This document shows, one piece after another, positions 10,120 to 18,705 of a stretch of DNA of 64,000 nt. How positions within the stretch are numbered: position 1 is the first letter of the stretch; each line of letters opens with the position of its first letter. Origin of the DNA: Sinomonas atrocyanea (GTDB lineage: Bacteria > Actinomycetota > Actinomycetes > Actinomycetales > Micrococcaceae); assembly GCF_001577305.1 (NCBI RefSeq), contig NZ_CP014518.1, forward strand, positions 372,001 through 436,000, in the 5' to 3' direction. The notes beneath the pieces are model-generated. The model was given only the letters and a program-made list of their open reading frames with translations, ran no database searches and was not told the origin of the DNA. A program made the translations under genes and the position numbers.

Positions 10120-11721
10120 ATGACCCTCACCGCCCCCGAAACCCACCTTCCCACCCAGGTGACCCTCTCCACCGCCGGCCTCACGGCCGAGGACGTCGTC
10201 GCCGTCGCCCGCCACCATGCCACGGTGGCCGTCGCGCCCGAGGCGCTCGACGCCGTCGCCCGCGTCCGCGCCCACGTCGAGGAGCTAGCCGCGTCCGAGA
10301 TCCCCGCGTACGGGATCTCGACCGGGTTCGGCGCCCTCGCGAACCTGCACATCCCGCAGGAGAAGCGCACCCAGCTGCAGAAGTCGCTCATCCGCTCGCA
10401 CGCCGCAGGCATGGGCCCGGCCGTCGAGCGCGAGGTGGCGCGCGCCCTCATGTTCCTGCGCGCCAAGACCCTCGCCTCGGGCCGCACCGGCGTGCGCCCG
10501 GTGGTCCTCGAGACCTTCGTGGCGCTGCTCAACGCGGGCATCACCCCCGTGATCCGCGAGTTCGGCTCGCTGGGCTGCTCGGGCGACCTCGCCCCGCTGT
10601 CCCACGTGGCCCTCGTGCTCATGGGCGAGGGGGAGGCATTCGGGCCCGACGGCGAGCGGTGCGGCGGGGTGGGTGAGCGCAGCGTCGCGGAGCTGCTCGC
10701 CGAGCACGGCATCCGGCCCATCGTGCTGGCCGAGAAGGAGGGCCTGGCCCTCGTCAACGGCACCGAGGGCATGCTCGGCATGCTGCTCATGGCGCTCGCC
10801 GACCTGCGCCAGCTGGTCACGACGGCGGACGTCACCGCGGCCCTGTCCGTCGACGGGCTCATGGGCACCGACCAGGTGTTCCTGCCCGAGCTGCACGCCC
10901 CGCTGCGCCCGCACCCGGGCCAGGCCGACTCGGCCGCCAACATGCTCGCCGTGCTGCGGGACTCCGCGATCGTCGCCTCCCACCGCGAGGGCGACTCCCG
11001 CGTCCAGGACGCGTACTCGCTCCGGTGCGCGCCGCAGGTGGCCGGCGCCGTGCGGGACACGATCGCCCACGCGCAGACCGTGGCCGAGCGCGAGCTCGCC
11101 GCCGCGATCGACAACCCGGTGGTGCTGCCGGACGGCCGCGTGTCCAGCAACGGCAACTTCCACGGAGCCCCGGTCGCGTACGTGCTGGACTTCCTCGCGA
11201 TCGCCGTCGCGGACCTTGCGTCGATGGCAGAGCGGCGCACCGACCGGATGCTCGACCCTGCGCGCTCCCACGGGCTCCCGGCGTTCCTCGCCCATGACCC
11301 GGGCGTCGACTCCGGCCTCATGATCGCCCAGTACACCCAGGCCGGGCTCGTCTCGGACTGCAAGCGCCTTGCCGTCCCCGCCTCCGTGGACTCGATCCCG
11401 AGCTCGGCCATGCAGGAGGACCACGTGTCCATGGGGTGGCACGCCGCGCGCAAGCTCCGCAAGGCCGTGGAGAACCTGCGAAGGGTCCTGGCGATCGAGC
11501 TCGTCACCGCCGCCCGCGCGATCGACCTCCGCACCGAGGCCTCCGGCGGCGCGCTCGTCCCGGGCCCCGGCGGCGCCGCTGCGCTCGAGGTCCTCCGCCG
11601 CACGGTGCCCGGCCCGGGGGCGGACCGCTTCATGTCCCCCGAGCTCGAGGAGGCGGACCGGATGCTCGCCGGGGGCGAGCTGCTCGCCGCGGTGAGCGCC
11701 GCCGTCGGCGGTCTCCGCTGA
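10120..11721 (+). CDS. hutH: Histidine ammonia-lyase
   Basis: 533 residues; deaminates L-histidine to urocanate. The MIO cofactor segment reads GSLGCSGDLAPLSHVAL, with the cyclising triad Cys153-Ser154-Gly155 instead of the common Ala-Ser-Gly; a Cys-Ser-Gly form is, to my knowledge, also found in other actinobacterial enzymes. Other landmarks are YGISTGFGALAN near residue 65, ALVNGTEGMLG, and NGNFHGAPVAYVLD. The start ATG 10120 has AAAGGAC just upstream. It is co-transcribed with hutU (14-bp gap) and probably controlled through the operator at 8208. Confidence 0.97.
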   Translation: MTLTAPETHLPTQVTLSTAGLTAEDVVAVARHHATVAVAPEALDAVARVRAHVEELAASEIPAYGISTGFGALANLHIPQEKRTQLQKSLIRSHAAGMGPAVEREVARALMFLRAKTLASGRTGVRPVVLETFVALLNAGITPVIREFGSLGCSGDLAPLSHVALVLMGEGEAFGPDGERCGGVGERSVAELLAEHGIRPIVLAEKEGLALVNGTEGMLGMLLMALADLRQLVTTADVTAALSVDGLMGTDQVFLPELHAPLRPHPGQADSAANMLAVLRDSAIVASHREGDSRVQDAYSLRCAPQVAGAVRDTIAHAQTVAERELAAAIDNPVVLPDGRVSSNGNFHGAPVAYVLDFLAIAVADLASMAERRTDRMLDPARSHGLPAFLAHDPGVDSGLMIAQYTQAGLVSDCKRLAVPASVDSIPSSAMQEDHVSMGWHAARKLRKAVENLRRVLAIELVTAARAIDLRTEASGGALVPGPGGAAALEVLRRTVPGPGADRFMSPELEEADRMLAGGELLAAVSAAVGGLR

Positions 11722-11762
11722 CGGCGGCGACGCCGGCCTGACGCGCTCTGGAAGGTTGCACA

Positions 11763-11780
11763 ACGATTCGCGCGAATCGT
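11763..11780. repeat. Perfect 18-bp palindrome downstream of hutH
   Basis: ACGATTCGC-GCGAATCGT is a perfect palindrome with no loop, 41 bp after hutH and 146 bp before the next gene. With no spacer it is a poor terminator and a better candidate for a dimeric protein-binding site. No other copy was seen in the window. Confidence 0.6.
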
Positions 11781-11926
11781 GGTCAGACCCTACATGGCGA
11801 CGCGCCGGGCAACCCGATAGAAAGAGGTATCCGCGATGACGCGGACCACACTGGGGCCATGGAGGCGTGGCCTGCATCACAGCACATCAACGGGCGCAGG
11901 TTTCTGCACAAGGGAGTGAAGAGGCA

Positions 11927-12163
11927 ATGAAGGCACGTGGAGCAGTACTTTCCCGGCGCGGCGCATACCAGGCACCGGTGGAGAACTGGGCCGAACTCGC
12001 CGTGGGGGAGGTCGTGGAAGTGGTCCGGCACGCGCAGGTCGTGGCCCGCGGAACGGTCGAGGAGGTGTCCCTCAGCGGGAACGTGCTGTGGATCCTTCCG
12101 CAGGGTCCGCAGGACCGCCAGCTGTGCCTCAAGTCGGATGGAGTGATCGTCCGCCGCGGCTGA
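11927..12163 (+). CDS. Small conserved hypothetical protein
   Basis: 78 residues from ATG 11927, preceded by GGGAGTGAAGAGG. It is soluble, with no signal or membrane helix; the core is ENWAELAVGEVVEVVRHAQVVARGTVEEVS and the end is LKSDGVIVRRG. The beta-rich pattern suggests a small barrel-like fold, but I recognise no family. A strong terminator follows at 12208. Confidence 0.6.
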   Translation: MKARGAVLSRRGAYQAPVENWAELAVGEVVEVVRHAQVVARGTVEEVSLSGNVLWILPQGPQDRQLCLKSDGVIVRRG

Positions 12164-12207
12164 GCCACCGCTCGCCGCTGCGGCCTGCCTCGCAGAGGCT
12201 CGCAACG

Positions 12208-12241
12208 AGAGGGGCCCGCACCTACCGGTGCGGGCCCCTCT
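12208..12241. terminator. Strong hairpin terminator
   Basis: A perfect 14-bp inverted repeat (arm AGAGGGGCCCGCAC, 12208-12221) has a 6-nt loop and its complement at 12228-12241. It lies between the small hypothetical gene and the convergent MarR gene and can serve both. Confidence 0.85.
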
Positions 12242-12259
12242 GCGTGCGCTGGGCGCCCT

Positions 12260-12777
12260 TCAGAGCCCCATCGTGAGCATCGTCTCGGGCGAGGGCTCGC
12301 CGGCCGCGGCCGAGAAGGTGTCCAGTGCTGCGACGATCGCGGCGCGCTCCGACGGCCCGAGCCGGCCGAGGATCTCCGCCATCGACTCCCGGCGGCGCTG
12401 CGTGGCCTCGTGGACGATCCGGGCGCCCTTCTCTGCCAGCTGCACGAGGATCTCGCGGCGGCTGCCAGGGCTGGGGCTCCGCGCGACGAGCCCCGCGTCC
12501 TCCATCCGGTCCAGGAAGCGGCTGAACGTGGACGGCACGGCGTTCAGGCGGGCCGCGACGGCGCCGATGGGCAGCGGGCCCGAGCTCGCGAGCACCACGA
12601 GCACCCGGAACTGGGGGAGGGTGACGGTCTCGAGCGCCTCGGTGACCGAGGTGGCGATGACCCCAGCAGGGCCCTGGAGGCCCTGATGACCGCCTCGACG
12701 TCGGCGTCCGCGCCGTCTGGAGTTCCCCCGCCGGCCTGCCGGCTGGCCGCATGCCTCTCGTCCATCACGGCTCCCAT
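12260..12777 (-). pseudogene. MarR-family regulator with a single-base frameshift
   Basis: Two frames together make one ordinary MarR protein of about 172 residues. The N-terminal part reads MGAVMDERHAASRQ to VIRASRALLG. The remainder, VIATSVTEALETVTLPQFRVLVVLASSG and onward, is in the next frame and contains the winged helix GAVAARLNAVPSTFSRFLDRMEDAGLV. The break is in a run of four C (+ strand 12661-12664); one more C restores the frame. The start at 12777 has AGAGG upstream. It is divergent from the ClC gene, with an ACAA-CTA-TTGT palindrome between them. Probably functional with a sequencing error, but decay cannot be excluded. Confidence 0.75.
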
Positions 12778-12809
12778 GCTAACCTCTTCGGCAAGAAGGA
12801 TGCACAAAT

Positions 12810-12820
12810 ACAACTATTGT
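12810..12820. promoter_or_regulatory. MarR-type operator
   Basis: ACAA-CTA-TTGT is a short perfect inverted repeat in the 63-bp region between the divergent MarR and ClC genes, in the style of MarR sites. Confidence 0.45.
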
Positions 12821-12840
12821 CGTTCTGCATAGGAGGAAGG

Positions 12841-14613
12841 GTGTCCATGCCGTCTGCATCGGTCCGCGGAGCCCGCTGGAGGTCGGCCGCGCGGGCGGTG
12901 GGGGACCGGATCGGGGTCGGCTCGCTGTACCTCGTGGGCCTCGCCGTGGTGGTCGGGCTCGGCGCCGGGCTCGCGGCGGTGGGCTTCCGCTGGCTGATCG
13001 TCGGCGCCACGCAGCTCTTCTCCGGCACGGCCGACTACGCGGCCACGACCGGGCACCCCGCGAACCACTGGGTCCCGTGGCTCGGCCCGGCGTTCATCGT
13101 CCTCGCCCCCGCGGTCGGCGGGCTCATCTACGGCCCGCTCGTGCACCGGTTCGCCCGCGAGGCCCGCGGCCACGGTGTCCCCGAGGTCATGTACGCAGTG
13201 GCCCGCAAGGGTGGGCGCATCAAGGGACGCGTCGCCGTGGTCAAGGCACTGGCCTCCGCACTCACCATCGGCTCGGGAGGCTCCGTGGGGCGCGAGGGGC
13301 CGATCGTCCAGATCGGATCCGCCCTCGGCTCGCGCCTGGGGACCCTCGCGGGCTCCTCGGAGTCCCAGCTGCGCACCCTCGTCGCGTGCGGGGCCGCCGG
13401 CGGCATCGCCGCGACGTTCAACGCGCCCCTCGCCGGCGTGTTCTTCGCCCTCGAGCTGATCCTGCGCGACTTCGCAGCCCGGTCCTTCGCCGCCGTCATG
13501 CTCTCCTCGATTGCGGCCTCGGTGGTCGGGCGCTCCCTGCTCGGCAACTACCCCTTCCTGCCCCTGCCCGCCTTCACCGTCTCGGACCCGGGCCAAATGC
13601 TCGTCTTCGCCCTCCTGGGGCTCGTGGCGGGCGGGGTCGGCGTCCTCTTCTCCAAGGTCCTCTACGCGATCGAGGACGCCTGCGACTGGCTCTGGCGCGG
13701 ACCGGAGTGGCTGCGCCCCGCCGTCGGCGGACTCCTGCTCGGCTGCCTGCTCCTCGCGCTCCCGCAGATGTACGGTGTGGGCTACCCCGTGCTGCAGAAC
13801 AGCATCCTCGGGCACTACGCCCTGCCGTTCCTGCTGCTGCTGACCGTGGCGAAGATGGCCGCCACGAGCCTCACCATCGGGATCGGCGGCTCGGGCGGCG
13901 TCTTCGCGCCCTCGCTCTTCATCGGGGCCACGACGGGGGCCGCGTTCGGCCAGATCGCGGCCGCGGCCATGCCGTCCCTCGCCGGGCAGACCGGCGCGTT
14001 CGCCCTCGTCGGCATGGGCGCGGTCTTCGCCGGCTCCACCCGGGCCGCCATCACGGCCGGCCTCATCATCTTCGAGCTCACCGGGGAGTACACGCTCATC
14101 CTGCCGCTCCTGCTCGCCGTCCTCGTCGCCACCGCGGTGTCTGCCCTCGCCAGCCGCGACACGATCTACACGCGCAAGCTCCTCCGGCGGGGCATCGACC
14201 TCTCGGCGCCGCAGCAGAGGGGTGCGCTCCATGGGCTCACGGTCGCCCAGGCGATGACGGCGCCGCCGCGGCCGCTCGCCGCGACCCTGTCGGCCCGCGA
14301 GGCTGCCGCGCTGCTCGCGGAGTCGGCCGCGCGGGCGGCGCCCGTGGTCGACGGCGCGCAGCGGCTCACCGGCGTCATCACCCCGGCGGTGCTTGCCGAG
14401 GGCCTCGAGGACGACGACGTCGCGGGGCTCACCGCGGGCGACCTCGCCCAGTCCTCGGGCGCGCTGCGGGAGTCCGAGGGACTCTCGGCCGGCATCGACC
14501 TCGTGCTCGCCGCCGCGGACACCGATGGCCTTCCGGTGGTCGACGACGAGGGGGTCCTCACGGGCTGGCTCGACACCAAGCACGTGCTGCGCTGGCTCAT
14601 GGCCTCGTCCTGA
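12841..14613 (+). CDS. ClC-family chloride channel/antiporter with CBS domains
   Basis: 590 residues from GTG 12841; an ATG at 12847 is the alternative, and AGGAGG ends 4 or 10 bases upstream respectively. About ten intramembrane helices carry the ClC signatures GSGGSVGREGPIVQ (residues 144-157, with the gating glutamate at 152) and GIGGSGGVFAPSLFIGA. The presence of the gating glutamate suggests H+/Cl- exchange or a gated channel. The C-terminal 130 residues hold a CBS pair (from LTVAQAMTAPPR to VVDDEGVLTGWLDTKHVLRWL), usually a nucleotide sensor. It is divergent from the MarR gene, which may repress it. Confidence 0.9.
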   Translation: MSMPSASVRGARWRSAARAVGDRIGVGSLYLVGLAVVVGLGAGLAAVGFRWLIVGATQLFSGTADYAATTGHPANHWVPWLGPAFIVLAPAVGGLIYGPLVHRFAREARGHGVPEVMYAVARKGGRIKGRVAVVKALASALTIGSGGSVGREGPIVQIGSALGSRLGTLAGSSESQLRTLVACGAAGGIAATFNAPLAGVFFALELILRDFAARSFAAVMLSSIAASVVGRSLLGNYPFLPLPAFTVSDPGQMLVFALLGLVAGGVGVLFSKVLYAIEDACDWLWRGPEWLRPAVGGLLLGCLLLALPQMYGVGYPVLQNSILGHYALPFLLLLTVAKMAATSLTIGIGGSGGVFAPSLFIGATTGAAFGQIAAAAMPSLAGQTGAFALVGMGAVFAGSTRAAITAGLIIFELTGEYTLILPLLLAVLVATAVSALASRDTIYTRKLLRRGIDLSAPQQRGALHGLTVAQAMTAPPRPLAATLSAREAAALLAESAARAAPVVDGAQRLTGVITPAVLAEGLEDDDVAGLTAGDLAQSSGALRESEGLSAGIDLVLAAADTDGLPVVDDEGVLTGWLDTKHVLRWLMASS

Positions 14614-14646
14614 GCAGCATCGTCGTCCCACGGGTCAAGGAGCATC

Positions 14647-15339
14647 ATGGTACCGATCTGGCTGACTGCCCTCGCCTGGGCGTGCCTCGCCGCCGCAGCG
14701 GCCAGCGCCGCCGTCATCCTCGTCGACATCTACGGGCGCGGACACCGCCTCCGGATGCGCGTGATGGAGGCGGTCTGGCCCGTCACGGCCCTCTACCTCG
14801 GGCCCGTCGCGGTGTGGGGGTACTGGCGCTACGGGCGCACTACGAGTTCGCGGTGGCTCAAGGACCGCGGACTCGACGAGCCCCCGGAGAAGCCCTTCTG
14901 GGCCCAGGTCGCGGTCGGCGTCAGCCACTGCGGCGCGGGCTGCACGCTGGGTGACATCATCGCCGAGACCGGGATCTTCCTCCTGGGCCTCCAGATCGCG
15001 GGCACCGCGCTGTGGGCCGAATACGCCGGCGACTACCTCCTGGCCGTCCTCCTCGGGCTCGCGTTCCAGTACTTCGCGATCGCCCCGATGCGCGGGCTCG
15101 GCTTCAAGAAGGGGATCGTGGCTGCCGCCAAGGCCGACGTGCTCTCCCTGACCGCCTTCGAGGTGGGGCTCTTCGGATGGATGGCGCTCATGGCGTTCGC
15201 CTTCTTCCCCGGCCCGCACCTCCACCCCGACTCGCCCGTGTACTGGTTCCTCATGCAGGTCGGGATGGTGATCGGCTTCGCCACGGCGTGGCCGGCGAAC
15301 GTCTGGCTCATCCGCAAGGGGGTCAAGGAGGCGATGTAG
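14647..15339 (+). CDS. DUF4396-like integral membrane protein
   Basis: 230 residues and about six hydrophobic helices. AAGGAG precedes the ATG at 14647 and the gene begins 33 bp after the ClC gene, so they are probably co-transcribed. The notable segment is GVSHCGAGCTLGDIIAE near residues 90-105: a His-Cys-x3-Cys cluster at the start of a helix, followed by a buried acidic residue. This is characteristic of the DUF4396 family and may bind a metal ion. Function is unknown. Confidence 0.75.
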   Translation: MVPIWLTALAWACLAAAAASAAVILVDIYGRGHRLRMRVMEAVWPVTALYLGPVAVWGYWRYGRTTSSRWLKDRGLDEPPEKPFWAQVAVGVSHCGAGCTLGDIIAETGIFLLGLQIAGTALWAEYAGDYLLAVLLGLAFQYFAIAPMRGLGFKKGIVAAAKADVLSLTAFEVGLFGWMALMAFAFFPGPHLHPDSPVYWFLMQVGMVIGFATAWPANVWLIRKGVKEAM

Positions 15340-15355
15340 CCGCGGCGCCGGCGCC

Positions 15356-17038
15356 CTACGCCGTGGAGGCCTCCGGCTCGAGGTCGATCACCACGAGCTC
15401 CGGGGCGGCCGCGCCGTCGGCGGCGGCCGCCAGGCTCGCACCGAGGTGCCTGCTCACCGGGCCGTGGGGGACCTTGCGCACCACGAGCGCCCGGGCGCCG
15501 ACCTGCGCCGCATGCCGGGCAAGGGCCTCCGCCGAGGCCGCGTGGTCGCCCACGCTGTGCAGGACGAGGCCCCGCACGGCCAGGCCGGTGCCGGCCAGTC
15601 GGTCGACGTGCGCGGAGACGGCGGCCCGCGCCTCCTCCTCCGTCTCGGGGCTCACCGCGAGCTCCTCGATGATCTCGGTCTCGCGGACGTGGACCACCTC
15701 GAGCGGTGCCCCCTCGTGGGAGGCGAGCTCGGCGGCGCGGTCCGCGATCTCGGCGGCGGCCGGGGTGGCCCGGACGGCGACGACGATCGGCCGGCTCCCG
15801 GTGGGCGCCGCCCCGAGCGGCTCGAGCGCCGGCAGCACCGCCTCGGGCGCCTCCGTCCCGCGCTCCGCCCTCGTGACGAGCCGTGCGCCCGAGGCGAGGA
15901 CGGGAACCGCGAGCAGGAAGGCGATCGCGCCGACCCCGAACGCCACGCTCTGGTTGGTGGCCTCGGCGATCTTTCCCGCCACGAACGGCGCGAGGCCGCC
16001 GCCGATGAACCGGATGAACCCGTAGGACGAGGACGCCACGGACCGCTCCACCGGGGCCACGAGCATGACCGCCTGGGTGGTGAGCGTGTTGTTGATGCCG
16101 ATGAACGCCCCGCTGACGATCACGGCCACGATCACGACGGCGGGCCGGCTCACCCCGAGCGCGATGACCGCCATCACGATTGCAAGGCCCACCAGGTTCG
16201 CGTACAGCACGGCCACCGTCCCGAACCTGCGCTGGAGCCTCGGGGCGAGGAACACGGCGAAGACCGCCACGAGGGCGCCCCAGCCGAAGAAGACGAGGCC
16301 GAGCTCGTGCGGGCCGAGCTTCATGGGGTACGGCGCATAGCCGAGCATCGTGAAGAAGCCCCAGTTGTAGAGCAGGGCCATGAGGCCCATGGTCAGCAGG
16401 CCGCGGTGCCTCAGCGCCGTCAGCGGGGCGCTGAGCTTCGTCTTCTGGGCCGGCTTGGGCTGCCGGGGCACGAACAGGAGGGTCGCGACGAGGGCGATGG
16501 CCATGAGCACCGCGACGCCGTAGAAAGGCCCGCGCCAGGAGATGCTGCCGAGCTCGCCCCCGAGCAGGGGACCTACCGCAATGCCGATCCCCAGGGCCGT
16601 CTCGTAGAGGATGATGGCGCCGGAGAAGCCGCCCTTCGCGGAGGCGACGATCACGGCCAGGCTGGTGGCGATGAAGAGCGCGTTGCCGAGGCCCCATCCG
16701 GCCCGGAAGCCGATGATCCCGCCGATCGTGCCGGAGCTCCCGGCGAGGGCGGCGAAGGCGACGATGAGGGCCAGCCCCACCACGAGGGTCCACTTCGACC
16801 CGATCCGGCTCGAGACCCAGCCGACGCCGAGCATCGCCACGGCCGTCACCACGAGGTAGCTCGTGAACAGGAGCGAGACGTCGCTCGGCGAGGCGTGCAG
16901 CCCGGCGGCGAGGGCGGGGAGGATGGGGTCGACGAGCCCGATGCCCATGAAGGAGATCACGCACGCGAACGCCACCGCCCACACGGCGCCGGGCTGCTTG
17001 AAGGGACTGGCCGGGGCGCTTCCGTGGTGCGCGCTCAT
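15356..17038 (-). CDS. MFS drug-efflux-type transporter fused to a UspA domain
   Basis: 560 residues. Residues 1 to about 400 form a 12-helix MFS carrier (VDPILPALAA, VSSRIGSKWTLVVG, ETALGIGIAVGPLLGG), resembling multidrug exporters. After a linker, residues 420-560 form a UspA-like alpha/beta domain (RPIVVAVRATPAAAEIADRAAELASHEGAPLEVVHVRE is its span, about 425-465) with GDHAASAEALARHAAQVGARALVV. The start ATG overlaps the stop of the upstream MarR gene by 3-4 bases, so the two are co-translated. The USP domain may couple export to nucleotide or stress sensing; this is inference. Confidence 0.85.
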   Translation of the reverse strand: MSAHHGSAPASPFKQPGAVWAVAFACVISFMGIGLVDPILPALAAGLHASPSDVSLLFTSYLVVTAVAMLGVGWVSSRIGSKWTLVVGLALIVAFAALAGSSGTIGGIIGFRAGWGLGNALFIATSLAVIVASAKGGFSGAIILYETALGIGIAVGPLLGGELGSISWRGPFYGVAVLMAIALVATLLFVPRQPKPAQKTKLSAPLTALRHRGLLTMGLMALLYNWGFFTMLGYAPYPMKLGPHELGLVFFGWGALVAVFAVFLAPRLQRRFGTVAVLYANLVGLAIVMAVIALGVSRPAVVIVAVIVSGAFIGINNTLTTQAVMLVAPVERSVASSSYGFIRFIGGGLAPFVAGKIAEATNQSVAFGVGAIAFLLAVPVLASGARLVTRAERGTEAPEAVLPALEPLGAAPTGSRPIVVAVRATPAAAEIADRAAELASHEGAPLEVVHVRETEIIEELAVSPETEEEARAAVSAHVDRLAGTGLAVRGLVLHSVGDHAASAEALARHAAQVGARALVVRKVPHGPVSRHLGASLAAAADGAAAPELVVIDLEPEASTA

Positions 17039-17532
17039 GGGTGCTCCTCTTCCTGGCTCGGATTCTCGCGCTGCTTCGGGGATCGGAACGGGGGAGGGCC
17101 GGAGTCCACGAGGCGCTCGAGCGCCGGGAGCGCCGCGGCGATGGCCGCGCGGTCGGCCGGGTCGAGGCCGCCCAGCAGCTCGTCGAGGAACCCGACGTGG
17201 CGGGCACGCCGCCGCTCGAGGACGTCCCGGCCGTGCGCGGTGACGACCACGAGGACGCCGCGCCGGTCGCCCTCGGGGGCGGTCCGCGCCACGAGGCCGT
17301 CGGCGCTCATCCGGGCCACGAGCTGGGTCATGGCCGGCTGGGAGACGCCCTCGGCCTGGGCCAGCTCGGTGATCCTCAGGGGGCCCTCCGCCCCCAGCCG
17401 CCCGAGCGCACTCGCGGCGGAGGCGCTGATCCCGCCCACCGACGAGATGGTGCGCAGGCGCCGCACGAGCTGCTCGAGCAGGAGCGAGAACCGCCCCACG
17501 AGCTGCTGGTCGGAAAGGCGCACGGTCGGCAT
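17035..17532 (-). CDS. MarR-family regulator of the MFS-USP gene
   Basis: 165 residues. The winged-helix region contains LGAEGPLRITELAQAEGVSQPAMTQLVARMSADGLV and the wing TAPEGDRRGVLVVVTAHGRDVLE. The stop overlaps the start of the MFS-USP gene (TCAT at 17035-17038 on the + strand). A perfect 8-3-8 palindrome (17544-17562) lies just upstream over the presumed promoter, so autorepression and ligand-triggered export are likely. Confidence 0.88.
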   Translation of the reverse strand: MPTVRLSDQQLVGRFSLLLEQLVRRLRTISSVGGISASAASALGRLGAEGPLRITELAQAEGVSQPAMTQLVARMSADGLVARTAPEGDRRGVLVVVTAHGRDVLERRRARHVGFLDELLGGLDPADRAAIAAALPALERLVDSGPPPFRSPKQRENPSQEEEHP

Positions 17533-17543
17533 GCGGAGATTAT

Positions 17544-17562
17544 TGCATAAGGTACTTATGCA
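17544..17562. promoter_or_regulatory. MarR operator, perfect palindrome
   Basis: TGCATAAG-GTA-CTTATGCA is a perfect 8-3-8 inverted repeat filling the 30-bp gap between the hutG stop and the MarR start. It is AT-rich against its surroundings. Confidence 0.75.
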
Positions 17563-18543
17563 TCATCCGAGGAGGGTGTCCACGAGCCGCGCCGCGACCC
17601 GCGCGGTGCGCCCGTCGACGTCGAAGGCGGGGTTCAGCTCGGCGATGTCGGCGTGGAGCAGCTTCCCGCTCGCGGCGATCCGGCGCACGACGGCGATGAT
17701 CACCTCGAGCGGCACGCCCACCGCTGCGGGGGCGGACACCCCCGGGGCCACCGGGGCAGGCAGCACGTCGAGGTCGATCGTGAGGTAGAGCGCGTCCAGG
17801 TCGGCGAGGAAGTCCTCGACGAACGACTCCGCGGTCTCCCACGTCGTGTACTCGTCCAGCAGGTAGCGCACGCGCAGCTCGTCGGCCCGCTCGAACAGCG
17901 CGCGGGTGTTGTTCGGCGTGGAGATCCCCAGCACCGCGTACTGCAGCTCGCGGCCCTCGGCGGCCTCGGCCCGGGCCATCTGGAGGAACGGCGTCCCCGA
18001 GGTCGCCCGGTCCTCGCTGCGCAGGTCGAAGTGCGCGTCGAGGTTGAGGACCCCGACCCGGGCCCCGCCGGTGCGCTCCGACTCGGTCAGGCCGAGATAG
18101 CTCGCATAGGCCGTCTCGTGGCCCCCGCCGAGCCCCACCGTGAGCGCGCCGGCGTCCAGCGCCGCGGCGAGCGCGGACCCGAAGCGCTCCTGGCCGCCCT
18201 CGAGGTCGCCGGGGACCTCGTCCCTGCCGGTGGCCACCGCCACGTCCCCCGCGTCGAACACCTCGCGGTCCAGATGGAAGGCGAGCGGGCCGAGGGCCGC
18301 GCGGATCGCCCCCGGCCCCTCGGCGGCACCGAGCCGGCCCTTGTTGCGGCGCACGCCTTCCTCCGAGCGGAAGCCGAGCAGCACGGCGGGGCGGGACCGC
18401 TCGCCGTCGTGCGCTGCGACCGCCGCGGAGAGCGCCTCGGGCGAGTAGGGCCGCACGGCCTGCCACCAGCGGCGGTGCTCCGCGGAGTCGCCGTCGTTGC
18501 GGCCGGACCAGGGCACGCGCGGGATGTCCAGGGGTTCGCTCAT
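17563..18543 (-). CDS. hutG: Formimidoylglutamase (arginase/ureohydrolase family)
   Basis: 326 residues from ATG 18543 (MSEPLDIPR); the frame stays open far upstream, so the start rests on homology and context. The binuclear manganese ligands are visible: GGGHETAY near residue 145, NLDAHFDLR near 170, and TIDLDVLPAPVAPGVSAP near 255. The enzyme hydrolyses N-formimidoyl-L-glutamate to glutamate and formamide, the last step of one histidine route. An IclR-type palindrome (18598) lies about 62 bp upstream, linking it to hutUH 7 kb away. Other ureohydrolases such as agmatinase are less likely given FRSEEGVRRNKGRLGAAEGP. Confidence 0.9.
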   Translation of the reverse strand: MSEPLDIPRVPWSGRNDGDSAEHRRWWQAVRPYSPEALSAAVAAHDGERSRPAVLLGFRSEEGVRRNKGRLGAAEGPGAIRAALGPLAFHLDREVFDAGDVAVATGRDEVPGDLEGGQERFGSALAAALDAGALTVGLGGGHETAYASYLGLTESERTGGARVGVLNLDAHFDLRSEDRATSGTPFLQMARAEAAEGRELQYAVLGISTPNNTRALFERADELRVRYLLDEYTTWETAESFVEDFLADLDALYLTIDLDVLPAPVAPGVSAPAAVGVPLEVIIAVVRRIAASGKLLHADIAELNPAFDVDGRTARVAARLVDTLLG

Positions 18544-18597
18544 CCTCCCAGCACACCGCATCGGACCGGACCCGCGCCAGTGCCCGCCGCCCTTCAT

Positions 18598-18613
18598 GTC
18601 CGGGCCTCCGGAT
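18598..18613. promoter_or_regulatory. IclR-type operator upstream of hutG
   Basis: GTCCGG-GCCT-CCGGAT has a perfect 5-4-5 core (TCCGG-N4-CCGGA) and matches the site at 3155 in 12 of 16 positions. It lies between divergent hutG and the EF-G-like gene. Confidence 0.5.
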
Positions 18614-18705
18614 TCGGTGCCGACGGCCACTCGCCTCAGGGCCGCACCGGGGGCAGGATAGGGGACACCATACGGCCGGCTGGGGAGCAGGAGCAGGAGG
18701 AACTC

